Shown in pieces: positions 43,656 to 55,799 of a stretch of 64,000 bases of DNA. Every line of letters starts with the position of its first letter. Position 1 is the stretch's first letter. The notes beneath the pieces were generated by a model. It worked only from the letters and a program-made list of their open reading frames with translations. It did not search any database and was not told the origin of the DNA. The stretch covers positions 372,001 to 436,000 of the forward strand of contig CM065307.1 of the NCBI GenBank assembly GCA_033032175.1, read 5' to 3'. The translations under genes were made by a program, and so were the position numbers. This stretch comes from Saturnia japonica (taxonomy: Eukaryota; Arthropoda; Insecta; Lepidoptera; Saturniidae).

Positions 43656-44162
43656 CTAGCTGTGCCCGTGGCTTCGCTCACGTGGACTACAGAATGCCCG
43701 CGCGAATCTGGATCCCCCGCTCCCGGCTATTTTAAAGACAAAAATGCTTCTTAGAAGATAGATGTATACTCTCCCGGACTTTTTTTAGGTCTTTATAATA
43801 TCTATAATTGTTTAGTACATTAATTTGCTATATCTCTTATGGTTTACTCAGCGTAAGCCATTTAAGTGCCCGAATTTATTCACCATGACCAGTTTTTTTA
43901 TTTATGCAGAACCCTAATTCTTTTTATGAGACAAAAGTGGCCTAAATTACTCCCTATATCATCAGCTATCTATCAGTGCAAGTTCCGTCAAAATCGGTGC
44001 AACCGTTTCGGAGATTACCCGGAACAAACAGACAGACAGACAGACAAAAAATTTAAAAACGGGCTTTTGTTATAGGTGTCCTATATACTTTCATATGCAT
44101 TTAGTAAAAATTTGTTATTTTGACAATACAAACAGACACTTCAATTTCATTAATTGTATAGA
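43656..44162 (+). repeat. Family M repeat, longest copy
   Basis: It begins ACTAGCTGTGCCCGTGGCTT and runs through TTTAAGTGCCCGAATTTATT, GACCAGTTTTTTTATTTATG, CAACCGTTTCGGAGATTACC and the GACAGACAGACAGAC run, to ATTTCATTAATTGTATAGAC. It is about 507 bp with no coding frame. It sits head-to-tail with the preceding copy and is the best reference for the family. Confidence 0.85.
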
Positions 44163-44400
44163 CTAGCCGACCCGCGCAATTAAGCTTTCTTAAGGAATAA
44201 TTTTTTCACGTTTTGCAACATTTTTTATTGATGCTCCGCTCCTATTTGGTCGTAGCGTAATGTTATGTAGCGTATAGCCTTCCTCAATAAATGGGCTATC
44301 CTACACTAAAATAATTTTCCCATTGGAACCAGTAGTTCCTGAAAATAGCGCGTTCAACAAACATACAAACTCTTCAGCTTTATATTTTTATTATAGATAT
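44163..44400 (+). repeat. Second SINE-like repeat adjoining family M
   Basis: CTAGCCGACCCGCGCAATTA, AATGGGCTATCCTACAC, GAACCAGTAGTTCCTGAAAA, TAGCGCGTTCAACAAACATA and a TTTATTATAGATATAG end. Related pieces lie at 58180-58335 and 62665-62860. Confidence 0.6.
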
Positions 44401-45374
44401 AGACAAATTAAGCTAAGAACAATACAATAACTTATTAATAAGTTAAAATAAACGAATGTTTAAAATTGATTAAAAAAAAAAAAACACGAAAATCTTTATT
44501 GCTTAGTTACCTAAAACTTGCGTAAATTGTTTTAAATAATTGTGTGTTTATAATTTTTTGTCCTCGTGCGCTATTTATAACTTTGTAAAAAGGGACAACA
44601 AATAAACAATGGTTTAAAATTTGGGATTTTCATAGCATTATTATCTTTAATAAAAAAAATACATAATTACATATCGTTTTATCAAGTATGTTACTATAAT
44701 CTTATGATATGAACTTTACAGAATGTCGATTTAGTTCAGATTTATAATTCTAAAACAATTAAATAGGTAACTAACTAAAAATGTTTAATGTCGTTCCTGT
44801 GATTTGAATCTGCTATTGTTATCAACAATTACCCGAGGTCACGTTGCCGATTGCTGGCTGCAGAAGTCATGGCGTTATGCACGTGTACTCTCGACACTAG
44901 ACAATGAAGATTTTTACTGATGTTAACAATGTTACTTTAACCACGGTAGATGCAAAAATGTTTAAAAAACTTGCACGTTTTTAGATAACTTACTGATACA
45001 GTAATTAAGCGATGCATAGAGATATTATTGTTTTAATGAATGGTCGGTAAGAAATATGTATGTCTTTTATATTCACACGACTGTTAAAAATTGAAAAGAA
45101 CAAGTGCTAAGTTTTGTAGTATTATTAGACATCATTAAAATAGTACATTATTGCAAAGGCCGTGAAATAGGCAAATCCACTGTAGGAGCGTTTTTTTGAA
45201 TTTGGAACATTACAACGCTCCAGCAATTAAACGGCGTGCCTGGGGTTATTAAATACTCTTTCATTGGATCTATTTTATCATTCTTGGCATGTTCGTAAAT
45301 TCAATACATCGCGTGTTCTTTTTTCGAGAATAATGACAATATTTTCATGCACGTTTGAGAAAATTATATTAAAT

Positions 45375-45528
45375 AAATTAATACTGCGGATCCTAACTCA
45401 AACAGTGCCATTGATATATATTCATTGTTTAGGTTCATACTGCAAATTTCAAACAGAAAATAATCTATGATTAAAAAGTCGCTGGTCGAATATCGATCAT
45501 TGGGCGAGCGCTATTGACAAACTGCTTT
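45375..45528 (+). repeat. Family T repeat, partial copy
   Basis: AATTAATACTGCGGATCCTA, CAGTGCCATTGATAT and CTATGATTAAAAAGTCGCTG, GTCGAATATCGATCATTGGG match 61505-61690. Confidence 0.7.
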
Positions 45529-45603
45529 CTGGGCTTATGTATCGAGAATTATTTTAGTTTAAAAAAAATGAGGTATGATTTTATAGTATTTTATTTATAT
45601 ATA

Positions 45604-46870
45604 TTAGGTTCTAACATATGAAATTGTCTTTTTGTTGAACTGGCCACTTTGATCTCAAATATCTGGCGTTTGTTTAGGAATTCCAAATTCAAATATATTT
45701 CAAATTTAGGCTTGTGTATTTGTGTTTGGAATTTAGTGATTCGTTTGTTTTCGCATCTTTTGATTTTTCTTTGATATCGTTCTTTTCACAAAATGGAAAA
45801 ATTAAAATACCGCGTTACTTACGAATATGAGTTCTACCGTGGCATCAGCGCTGCAGAAACAGCTCTAAGGATTAATTATGTGTATGGGAAGCTACTGTAA
45901 AAGAAAGTACGGTACGTTTTTGGTTCCAACGTTTTCGTTATGGAAATTTTGACCTACGAAACAAACCCCGTGGATGGCCGGAGACCCTAGTTGATAATAT
46001 AGAATGAAAGGTGATCATGAAAGCGAATCCATCGCGAATCACGTCAGAGTTAGCGGCAGGCTTCGGTTTGAGTGATAAAACAATTTTTATTCACTTGAAA
46101 CAAATTGGAAAAGGCAAAATGCTCGAGAAATAGGTACCGCATGAGTTGAGTGAAGCACACCAACAAACACGCATTGAGTGCTGCGTTTTTTGAATCATAC
46201 TATTACTTGTAACGAAAAATGAACCCTTAACGATAATCGGAAATGCTCGTCACAGTGGTTGAACCCAGGAGAACCGGCCAAACTCTGTCCCAAGCGAAAG
46301 TTGATTCAGAAAAGGTGCCAGTGATTGTTTGGTGGACCAGTGCTGGTGTCATAAACTATAGCTTCCTAAGATCTGGCCAGACGATAAAGGCAGATCTGTA
46401 TTATCAACAATTCCTAACCATGATGGAAACGCAAGCCGTTAAACTACCGAGACTGGTCAATCTCTCTAGCCCACTGCTGCTTCAGGACAACGCTAGACCC
46501 CATACTTCACGATAGACGGTCGCTAAATTAGAGGAACTGCGGTTGAAATGTTTTCGACACCCACCATACTTTCCAGATCTTGCTCCAACAGATTACCCAC
46601 TTTTTTTCGGAATTTGGATAGTTTCTTGCAAGAAAAAATTTTTTTTCCGATGAGTCTGTCCAAACCGCCTTCAAAGATTTTATTGATTCTCGCTCCTACA
46701 ATTTTTTCAGCAATGGAATCAATTAACTACCTAGAGAACGGCTAAAGTGCATAGATAATAATGGTACATACATAGATTTATAGATAGATAGAATTAAATG
46801 TATAATTTCCTTATATTTTTTTCTTTTTACTTTTTCCATATAAAACGCTAATTTCATATGTATGTGTGAT
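45604..46870 (+). mobile_element. Mariner element, full-length but inactive
   Basis: The left end TTAGGTTCTAACATATGAAA is mirrored at the right by TAATTTCATATG near 46850, giving about 1.27 kb, the standard mariner size. Between them lies a transposase beginning MEKLKYRVTYEYEFYRGISA at 45793. It is broken by several stops, with an open part at 46243-46515 (VPVIVWWTSAGVINYSFLRS, LLQDNARPHTSR) and HPPYFPDLAPTDYPLF after a further stop. The HPPYxPDLAPxDYxLF and DNARPH blocks are mariner hallmarks. Confidence 0.9.
45793..46740 (+). pseudogene. Mariner transposase pseudogene
   Basis: About 315 codons if read through. At least ten stop codons or frame changes lie between 45898 and 46660. The second catalytic region (QDNARPHTS) and the PDLAP-TDYPLF region containing the third acidic residue are still recognisable. 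It has no host gene function. Confidence 0.9.
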
Positions 46871-47199
46871 TTCACGGATTTGTGTGTACCTATTCTTCTC
46901 AAATCTGTGTTTATTTTATTATTTACAAATATATATTTTAATCGTTATTCGTTTAGCATTGTGGCCACAATCTCACCTGATCTTGAGTGACGAAGTGGCC
47001 CAGGATGACAGCACGCTAAATCTATTGGATTTTTCTGTTTCAAGTTTTTTTTCATTGAAGCTGAGCTTTCTTTCTTTATAAACTTTAGTGCCGACTCATA
47101 AACTCACAAATTATTAGTATATTAAAAAAATGAACATTTAACAAAGTATGTACGACACATCCTACATCGCACTAGAGAAATTAACTCTTCGATTGAGTG

Positions 47200-47870
47200 T
47201 ATATACAAGAACCCGACTACAACCTTTGGGCAGCTGCCCGCCAGACATAACACCCGTCTGGTCGGAGGATCCCCCCTTTTCTATGGTCACTTCTTCCACA
47301 CTGGTGACCCCGAGCATGAACGTCAGCGCAACCTTCTTCGCACAGCTACATCGTGACGTCATCATCACTTCCACAAGCTTTCGAGCAGCGAGTCATACAG
47401 CCAGCCAGCATCCACGGCTACTACGGGTATCCTGACCACCAGCATGCAGCGGACGCGCGCATTCCTGGTCATCACCCACAGCCTTCTCAGCGACCTTGGC
47501 ACAGCACACTGCACTTCGGCCGGTCAGCAAGCAGAGACGCACTTCTCTCCTGGTCGACGCAGCAGCCAGTCACTACGCATCACTGCAACACTCCGACTCA
47601 CTGGAGCATTCTTGCAGCATCACCCCGACTCACTGGGGCATCACCCTGACTCAGTGGGGCATCACCGCAGACAGTTCCGACTCACCGTGAACTATGCGGA
47701 ATCTGGTTCCGACTCACTGGAACATTCCACTGGCCCGGCAAGCATCACAAGATGTATGGACGACTCAACCTGCTATCGACCTCCGGTCTCGGAGGGGAAT
47801 GATGTGGCGACATCTACATAGCGACATCTATCGAGCCACATATGTTTTTGATTAATAAAATCATTTGAGT
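47200..47870 (+). mobile_element. LTR-retrotransposon remnant, GC-rich
   Basis: A GC-rich island in AT-rich surroundings. It contains a primer-binding-site-like TGGTGACCCC (47302-47311), overlapping 60-125 codon frames, an imperfect minisatellite (CCGACTCACTGGGGCATCAC, about three units near 47615-47720), a polypurine tract GGAGGGGAA (47791-47799) directly followed by TGATGTGGCGACATC, and AATAAAATC. PBS-like and PPT-like signals in one 0.6 kb piece suggest an internally deleted element. The superfamily is not certain. Confidence 0.5.
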
Positions 47871-48198
47871 GCTTTTTTTATTTCCAATATGTTATTAAAA
47901 ATAGCTCCCACGTAAACGATCGAGCGTTAATATAATTAAACTGCAAATTACAGTCTGGTTTTCCGGTGCCAAAGTACCCAGAAAAATATAAATATGTATG
48001 ATTAATTTCCTTCAATACGGATGTGCTGGACAATAAAATCATAAAATACAATTATTGACGACTTGTTAATAACTTAATGATGATTCGTTACTCTTTATTG
48101 TAAACTCCAAGGTTCGGCGCGGCGTCGACATTTAAAAAGATAAGTAAATATTTTTTGTAATTTAACTTAAGACTTACCTACATCATAAAATCTTTATA

Positions 48199-48670
48199 GA
48201 GTTCCGTACCTCAAAAAGAAAAAGAAATCCGTATTGGATCACTTCGTTCTCCGCTTGTCTGTCTTTATATCAAGGCTCTTTTTCTCAGTAACACGTAGAT
48301 GTATCAAGTTGAAATTATTATCAAATACTTAGCTCTGCAAACCATTTCAGTTGTGAAACAAAATCAAACTTCTAAGTCAACATAATCAAAAAATACAGTC
48401 GTTTTTACCGCATATTTTGACACTCGTTACGGAATCAAAACCTATAGGGTACTTCTCGTTGACCTAGAATCACGAAATTTAAGTGCGATTATAATGTTAT
48501 TTGTAGTTGGCAAACTGTCCTGGACCTATGTCCGTGTATGGGATCAACAGTTTTCTAACGGCAAAATTAAGTTTGTCCCTCAATTCCCATGATGGACGAA
48601 CTATTTACATACCTACAAGTTTGTACGGAATCCTCAATGCTCGAGTCCGACTCGCACTTGACCGATTTTT
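48199..48670 (+). repeat. Lepidopteran GTTCCGTACC interspersed repeat
   Basis: Starts GAGTTCCGTACCTCAAAAAG, with GGATCACTTCGTTCTCCGCT and TCAAAACCTATAGGGTACTT, and ends GTACGGAATCCTCAATGCTC then GAGTCCGACTCGCACTTGAC. The ends are near-complements (GTTCCGTAC/GTACGGAATC). This is a repeat type I know as common in moth and butterfly introns. Confidence 0.7.
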
Positions 48671-48699
48671 TTTCATTTCCGTGTGGATTTTTCCTAATC

Positions 48700-49930
48700 G
48701 TTAGTCCCTGTAGAAGATAGGTACATAAAATAGCTTGTTTATAAAATCTCCATAGTAATTGAACTCTTAATTTCTAGACACTTGATGTAGTAAAATGATT
48801 ATTATTATCATATTATTTATTTTATACTATTATTTTAGTCACTTACAGTAATAAAATCTGTTAAGTAATATATAGTTACAATAAATGAGTAAAGAGCCGA
48901 AATTTGTACATTGAAGATATTTGAGAAAAAGATATTACTTTTTATTTTCCAACAGTATACATAGATGGCGCTGTACGGTTTGGTTGCAATTACCATGAAA
49001 TTGGTTTGATATTTCATGTCACACTTAAGTATATAAAAAGAAAGTTATTGAATAAACTTGACATTTGTATATATATGTATGTATATTATATTATATCGGT
49101 TAACATTTAAAATGATTTTAGTTGAGTTGTCTTAAAGCTTATACTGGACAAATACCGTAAGGTGGGATTGAGGTGAGGGTTATTATTTAGTTCCCGTTTT
49201 TCATACAATATTATACCAGGCAGACGAAGTCGAGGGCACAGCTAGTAGCATAATAAAAAAAACAGGATATCAAAATATGCTAGCAAAACTTGATTTTTCT
49301 TTCATATTGCCATTAGTATTTTGACGTAGAGCGAACCTTTTGCCTCAGGGCCGGTACAGGTAAACAGTTTTAATGTAAGCCCTCAACTGATCTGAATATT
49401 ATGGAAAAACATGTAATATGTTATTATTATTATTAAGATTTCTTCAATTTCAATAAACTCACCAGCTAGGAAAAACTCAATTGACGTCATAAACATTTTT
49501 CGCCTCCTAAATAATGGACAGACTGGTCTAAATGACGCAAATGAAAATTACTACAGTTATTTATAATTTAACATCTATGATCACTATAGTATAATATTAT
49601 TCGAAGACTTGCTACGGATAATAAGCTGATACGAATCGTCCGATAGTTCGATCGAGAATGTGCCTTAAGCCTGGCAATGCCTGCTTAAACAATGCGTGCG
49701 GTCATTGAGTACATATAGCAAATAGTTAGGGTCAATAGTACGAACAGTAGGTCATTAGTAGATACATGTTTGGGCGTATTATTACTGTTGCATTTTTTTA
49801 CGTGCTCCACCAATAAGTGCGCGCATACAATTTTAATGCGTTACAGCCAACATACAAAACAATTATCATATCGCAACTAACAGCCACGCGACCTTTTTCA
49901 TACTGCTTCTTTAAAAAAACTTAAAATTAT
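48700..49930. other. AT-rich intergenic sequence
   Basis: No gene or clear repeat, apart from short ATAGATGGCGCTGTACGG-type words also seen near 51000. Confidence 0.35.
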
Positions 49931-49936
49931 ATATGC

Positions 49937-50850
49937 ATCTAGCTGTGCCTGTGGCTTCGCTCACGTGGACTACAGAATGCCCGCGTGAATCTTGCTCCCC
50001 CGCTCCCGGCTATTTTAAAGAGGAACATGCTTATTGTGGGTGTTCCTTACAAGATAGATGTATACTCTCCCGGACTTTTTTTGTATGTCATTTTAATGCC
50101 TATATTTATGTAGTACATTAATTTGCTATACCTCTTATGGTTTACTCAGTGTTGGGACACACACACAATGCTCATCTATAAAGTGCACGTTACGGATGGG
50201 TAGGTGTCAAGTGTCACTCATCATTTTCCCCTTCCATATTATCGTAAGACAAGACAGTCCGGTTAGAGACGTCCAAATGGACGCATCTAAAAAATGTTGA
50301 TATTTAATGTAACGATTGTGTAACCTGTAATTAAGTAAAATAATAATATAGATTTATTGAACAAGAACATTTTATTTATTTAAATAACCGGGCTCAACCC
50401 TAAACTGGTGACCCTGGAGTGATGATAGAGACACTGCCATAACCTGCGAAGATGACGTCGGCGGGACTTGCAAAAGTTCGGTATCCACTTTTATATACTT
50501 AGCACTCGCGAACTGTGTTCAGATCGGGGTCACCAGTTTAGGGTAAGCCATTTAAGCGCCCGAATTGATTCACCATGACCAGTCTTTTTTTATTTGTGTA
50601 GAACTCTAATTATTTTTCTAAAATAAAATTATCCTAAGTTACTCCCTATATTAGCAGCTATCTATCAGTGAAAGTCCCGTCAAAATCGATCCAATCGTTT
50701 CGAAGATTAGCCGGAACAAACAGATAGAAAGACAAAAATTTAATAGTTTTTTTGTTATAAGTATCGTATATACTTTCATATGCATTTAGTAAAAAAGTGA
50801 TATTTTGACATTACAAACAGACACTTCAATTTTATTCATTTGTAGTAGCT
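49937..50850 (+). repeat. Family M repeat split by an LTR-type insertion
   Basis: Positions 49937-50149 (GCTGTGCCTGTGGCTTCGCT to TTATGGTTTACTCAG) and 50545-50850 (AAGCCATTTAAGCGCCCGAA to the ATTTTATTCATTTGTAG tail) are contiguous in the 43.7 kb copy, which reads ACTCAGCGTAAGCC. Confidence 0.85.
50150..50544 (+). mobile_element. LTR-element fragment inserted in family M
   Basis: It begins TGTTGGGACACACACACAAT, like many LTR 5' ends. Inside are AATAATATAGATTTATTGAA and CCGGGCTCAACCC, followed by a PBS-like TGGTGACCCTGG (50406-50417). The last 19 bases (50526-50544) are the complement of 50397-50415. It has no TG...CA pair and no gag/pol, so it looks like a rearranged LTR plus leader. Confidence 0.6.
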
Positions 50851-51429
50851 TACGCTTCTATTAGTTTAGAAAAAAAATTTGGGTTCCATGCATTATAATA
50901 AACAACAAATTATGTGTAAAAATGTTTTACGATAATTTATTATGTAATTAATACATACATTATCTAATTATTATTTCTCAAGTACTACATTTTATCGATA
51001 GATGGCGCTTAACGGACACCGGTAATATTTACGTAGACTCAGCACAGAACTTACCGAAAAGGTTTGATGATGGACTCAGCCACGAGGCTTAAACTGTGGC
51101 TGTCTTCGCTAATGATCGAAATAATGATACCTATCGTCTTTTAAGTGGATGTTATATTATGATGTCACATAACAAGAAAACAATTTCGTTGACAATTGCA
51201 ACGTGCACGTAATGCCGGTCGATGCTACCTACTTTTCTAATGTTATAAAATTTTCCACGTAACGAAATGACATCATTCTCAAATAACACGGTTGTATGTT
51301 TTCTAAAAGTTATTTTTAAGCAATCGTTGAAGTAATTGTCTATAACAAATCACTTGTCACGTGGTCTTCGTAGAATGCTTTGTCTTAGAGTATATAATTT
51401 ACCGATTTTTCATTTATACAACCGACTTA

Positions 51430-51640
51430 AAAAAAGACGGAGGTTAGGTTTCTCAATTCGAATGTTTTTTTTAATGAATGTTCAGCCATAGCTTCTTTGC
51501 TTATGAACCGATTTGGATGATTCTTTTTTTGTTGGATAGGGGATACCTAAGGATGGTCAATTTCACAGGCATCAAAACCTTCGACTTCGAGGATACACCA
51601 ACGAACTCTTCAAAATCATCGTAGTTGGTTTTCTTCTTTT
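51430..51640 (+). repeat. Family G repeat
   Basis: TCTCAATTCGAATGTTTTTT, AATGTTCAGCCATAGCTTCT, GAACCGATTTGGATGATTCT, TTTTTTGTTGGATAGGGGAT and GACTTCGAGGATACACCAAC. Other copies: 56530-56660, 58675-58860, and reverse at 21290-21415 and 62920-63050. Confidence 0.7.
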
Positions 51641-52804
51641 GTAAAAAAAAATGTCTTTTTCACGTCGACGTAAGTGCGGGCAAGAATAGAACTTCAAACC
51701 TTGAAGACTGGCGTATGGTTTAATTTTATATGGTACTTGTTTGTCACAAGGACTTGTTTAACTGGACGAATAGTTAATTTATGACTTTGATATGATAATT
51801 TATGAATTTATAACCTATATAGTTATAGTTTATGACGCTGTTATAATAGTTATAATTTTGAAAATTGTCTAAATTTGTAAAAAATTACATGTACAGACAT
51901 AAATAAAGGTTTATTAATATATTTAATATATTTAGCTTTTATAGTGTAAATTATGAAGCAATTATTCTCAGAGTGATCTATGCAGGGTTGTTCAAATTGA
52001 AGATCGGCTGTTTACCACAAAAAATGTAAGCGTGACCATTCGCACATGAACAACTTTTTGAGCACCTCTATTGTTCATTGATTCGCAAGGGTTATTTATG
52101 AGAAACATGTTATATTTAGATAATGTGGTGATGTAAATAATTACATGATTTTAATATAATGTATTAAAATACATTCACGACACAAAAACATTCAAAAATT
52201 CCAACACATTAGCAAACAACAAGTTGCTGTATAACCAGCCTACAATTGAGTTAATATCGCTAGCACTATAGATACGGTTTTACCATATTGTATTCAGTAA
52301 TTTTGTCACATGTCAGCCCACATGACGAGGGTAAATATGGAGTCAATATAATGGAGGCTTTGTCGAGCTCCGAAACCTGAAAGCACTTGAATATTTCAAA
52401 GCAATACAGTTTTATCACATTAAAAAGTTAATAAACTGAAACTACCTGAAATTCCCGGGGAAAGTGGCAATAATTATCTTGCAGGCAAAGCCGGTCTTAT
52501 AAGCTAGTATTTAAATAAATTGTTACTTTAATATGGAAACTACAATAAATTTACTTCTATAATATAAATCGACAAAAAAGGTACTTATCGTTTATTAAGT
52601 TTTGCAAGTAAATGCTTACTTCATGTAGGTAGCAACTTAATACGTAGAGACGGGTAAACGCTTTCGTAAACCGATTTTATTGGAATTAGATTCTACCGAT
52701 TACCGATTCAGGTTAATTCTTAGTTTTAGTGCTAGACCATTGTCAGTTTCATCATAGGTTTTATTTGATAGCTGTGTTTAAAATTCAGAGTCAACTTCTA
52801 ATAT
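51641..52804. other. AT-rich intergenic sequence
   Basis: No gene, RNA or clear repeat seen. Confidence 0.4.
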
Positions 52805-52998
52805 TGAAGCATCGCCCTAATGAGATGGTAGAGCACAGAATATCGCAACCAAACAATCTTGTGTTGTATTCCTGCGGTTAGTAAGGTGTGCAGAGCTCCT
52901 TTGGGACATGGGGTTTCGAATTCAACAAGGCGCTAGTTATATACCTGTGGTATTAAAAGTGCCTGTAAAAGTTAACCTCTTACCATCAGTAGGTAACA
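52805..52998 (+). repeat. Family B repeat
   Basis: CTTGTGTTGTATTCCTGCGG, CAGAGCTCCTTTGGGACATG, GGGTTTCGAATTCAACAAGG and CTTACCATCAGTAGGTAACA. The 63-codon frame 52908-53099 lies within and after it and is not a gene. Confidence 0.65.
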
Positions 52999-53484
52999 AA
53001 AAATGGTGGCCTCTTTACTGGAACTGTCCAGAGATTATTTGTGGCAGCTCAAAAAGCTCTATGCATTTTATTATTTATACCTATAGTTATTATTTGTAAT
53101 CCACTTCACTTGTGCACAATACACAAACTATAGCACGCAAAATGCAACAAAATAAATATTACGTAATATTGGGTCAAATAACGTAAGTAATTAAAACAAA
53201 AACCAAAAAATCAATACGATCCCGCTAAACACTTGTCTATAGGCTTTATCTTAACATGTCAGTGGTAGCATTATCGAGTACATAACAATACAAATCAGTC
53301 CAAGTGTTGGTCAATTGTAGGTTTATAACAGGAACACATTGGGTTTTCACTACATGGCGTAGTGAGATCCTTTAAGAATATTATAGGTTTTGGCGTACGG
53401 TTTTCAAAGCCGTATCATTTTTTCTTTATTTCATACAGGTAGATAATAATATCCAGGCGTATAATTTTATTATATTTATTCGTT

Positions 53485-53855
53485 ACTAGCCTTTCCCCGC
53501 GGCTTCGCTCGCGCCAAGTTTGCAAAATGTAATTCTTATATCAATATTCTTCTTTATTCGATGTATTTAGATTACTCGGTGGTCGCCGTTGTGTTTGAAC
53601 TATACTGTGCTTACTATCGGGGACAGTACAATGTGCCGAGCTTTTATTTAAAAAAAAAAACCATATAAATTTTGAATCACCATTACACACCTTTAGGGGT
53701 TGAATTTTTTAAAACCTGTTCTTAGCGGATGTCTGCATTATAATAGTTGGCTGTGTGCCAAATTTCGGGCCAATCCGTTCAGTGATTTGAGCTATGTGTT
53801 GATAGGTCGGTCAGTCACGGTTTCCTTTTAAATATATTTAGATTAGATTACCTAC
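53485..53855 (+). repeat. Composite interspersed repeats
   Basis: ACTAGCCTTTCCCCGCGGCT then TCGCTCGCGCC is a lepidopteran SINE/LINE-like head. GTGGTCGCCGTTGTGTTTGA to GGACAGTACAATGTGC matches 22760-22842. It ends with GGTCGGTCAGTCACGG. Confidence 0.55.
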
Positions 53856-54799
53856 GAATATGCACCAGGAGACAAGTTGGAAACCGACTGACTGTCACAA
53901 AATTTACAAAATCGGTACACAAACATTTTCAACCGGTTAATAAAAATTCAATCTCACTCAACACTACTTACAAGTAAGTGGTTTAGCGGATATTACTGGA
54001 TACTATATCATTCCGTATAGACCGTACGGTTTTCATTCTTGCAGCCTGCATCGACCTGATTTATTTTAGGGTTGTCAAATATAAAATTAAATTTAGTGAA
54101 ATTATAATTATTTAAGTAAAAATGTTAAAAATTACGTTGGTGATACTCTCTTCCAGACTATATATAAATTTTAACGGTCCTACTTTTTCAATAGCACTAA
54201 AAAGTGACGGAACCGTGCCTGTTCATTATGATGGGCTTTTCACCTATGCATGGTGGTCGTGACGTAGTAATGGAATAAAGGCTTACAACCTCGAAATCTC
54301 CATTTTTACGTTGGTTACTCAGCAGGGTGCACCACGTGCCTATGAGGTTGGCTTGAATATCTTAAGTCTTATGATGTTAGTTGAGCCTCCTTGCAACTCT
54401 AATACAAATGATTTTGTTTATTTTAATGAACATGTGAAGCAGATTTTACTGTGAAAATGATACTAAACTAAAAAATTGTTAACGCTTCTCATTGACCTTG
54501 ATTGATTGATGTTTACCTTATTTATATCTAATTTTCCATTATTATTATAGCTGTTAAACTTTTCTTTAACATTATTATTGTTATTTTACTACTGGCACGT
54601 TTCATTTTTCTTTTATTTTTAATTTGTGGAACATTAATCTGAAGGTACATATTATTTATATTACTACTTTTGTAATCTTTACTCTGTACACTTTTGTTTT
54701 CTTCTCATCTCAATATATTAAAATATAAATATTATTATAGTGTATTAACTTTACGAGGTAATGTATTGACGTCGTCTCAAGCGCTTATACTATAACAGA

Positions 54800-55790
54800 G
54801 ACGAGCGCATATGACTGGGATTGATCCGATCGATTATGACATATAGCTGCGTTGTGTTCGCACATATGTCAAGATATAATTGGAAACGCTTACAAGCCAT
54901 CCAGAATAGGTTTCTTCACCGCCTTACCGGCGCCCCTAGGTATGTTCGTATGGAGGATCTCCATAGAGATATGGACCTTCCTTCGATACATGCCTATGTC
55001 AAACAATTTTCTCGCTCTTATTTCGACACCGCATCAAACCACGCGAATCCCCTAATAAAAGCGGCAGCTTCATATGTTCCCGACCCCAACGCCTGCCGAA
55101 GAAAACGCCGGCCGCGTAATATATTCACTGACCCGCCCGACCAAACCGAAACAGCTAACGCGTTCTACGCCACCGTCTCTCCAAACAGAGCGTGCCACCG
55201 CCCACGCCCGCGTAACCACCGTTCTCTCCGCAGAGGACGGGCGGTCAACTTCGCTCCCGCACACCCGTCACGTCCGCCCTCTCTAGCGGCAACCCAAGCC
55301 TAGGTCCGTTCCTCGGTGTGAAACCCTTGGGTCAGGCAGCCGTCCGCGCGATACAAAGTGACACTATACGTGCAACACTTAGTTACCCACACACAACATT
55401 ACACACGTATGAACACACACACGTGCACACCACACAGGTACATAGGTTCTGTAAGGGACCTTTTTTTTTCTTTTTTTTGCGCTATTTAGACTAATGTGCT
55501 AGTTAGTGTAGAAAAACCATTCCGATTATTAAATACACATACGCATGGTCCACTCCTTCCTCCCAGGAGGAGGGGAACGTGCATATGAGTATATAATTAT
55601 TAAGTTCGAATTCTCTTAGGATTAGGGAATTAGTTAGATCGCGACTTTTTCGCATTCGCGACGACCGCCCGAGCCGAGGTTCGGCCACTCTGGCACCCTC
55701 GTGCGGGTCGTCACAAACTTTCGCGGCTGAGTGCCCTAAGCGCTCGCTCCAGGTCCGGTGAAGCTGTAAAAAAAATTATGGGATTAGAAA
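54800..55790 (+). mobile_element. Jockey-like LINE, 3' end
   Basis: A 160-codon open stretch (54821-55303) carries the C-terminus of ORF2: MTYSCVVFAHMSRYNWKRLQ, AIQNRFLHRLTGAPRYVRME and ANPLIKAAASYVPDP. It is followed by a long 3' UTR (CCTCGGTGTGAAACCCTTGG, TTCCTTCCTCCCAGGAGGAG, TTTCGCGGCTGAGTGCCC, AAGCTGTAAAAAAAA). The RT domain and 5' part are missing, so it is 5'-truncated and inactive. Confidence 0.85.
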
Positions 55791-55799
55791 GCCGACCGT

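Noticed and set aside
47444..47821. 125-codon ORF in the GC-rich segment
   Set aside because: Three overlapping frames are open because of base composition; the protein is low-complexity and the region looks like a retroelement remnant.
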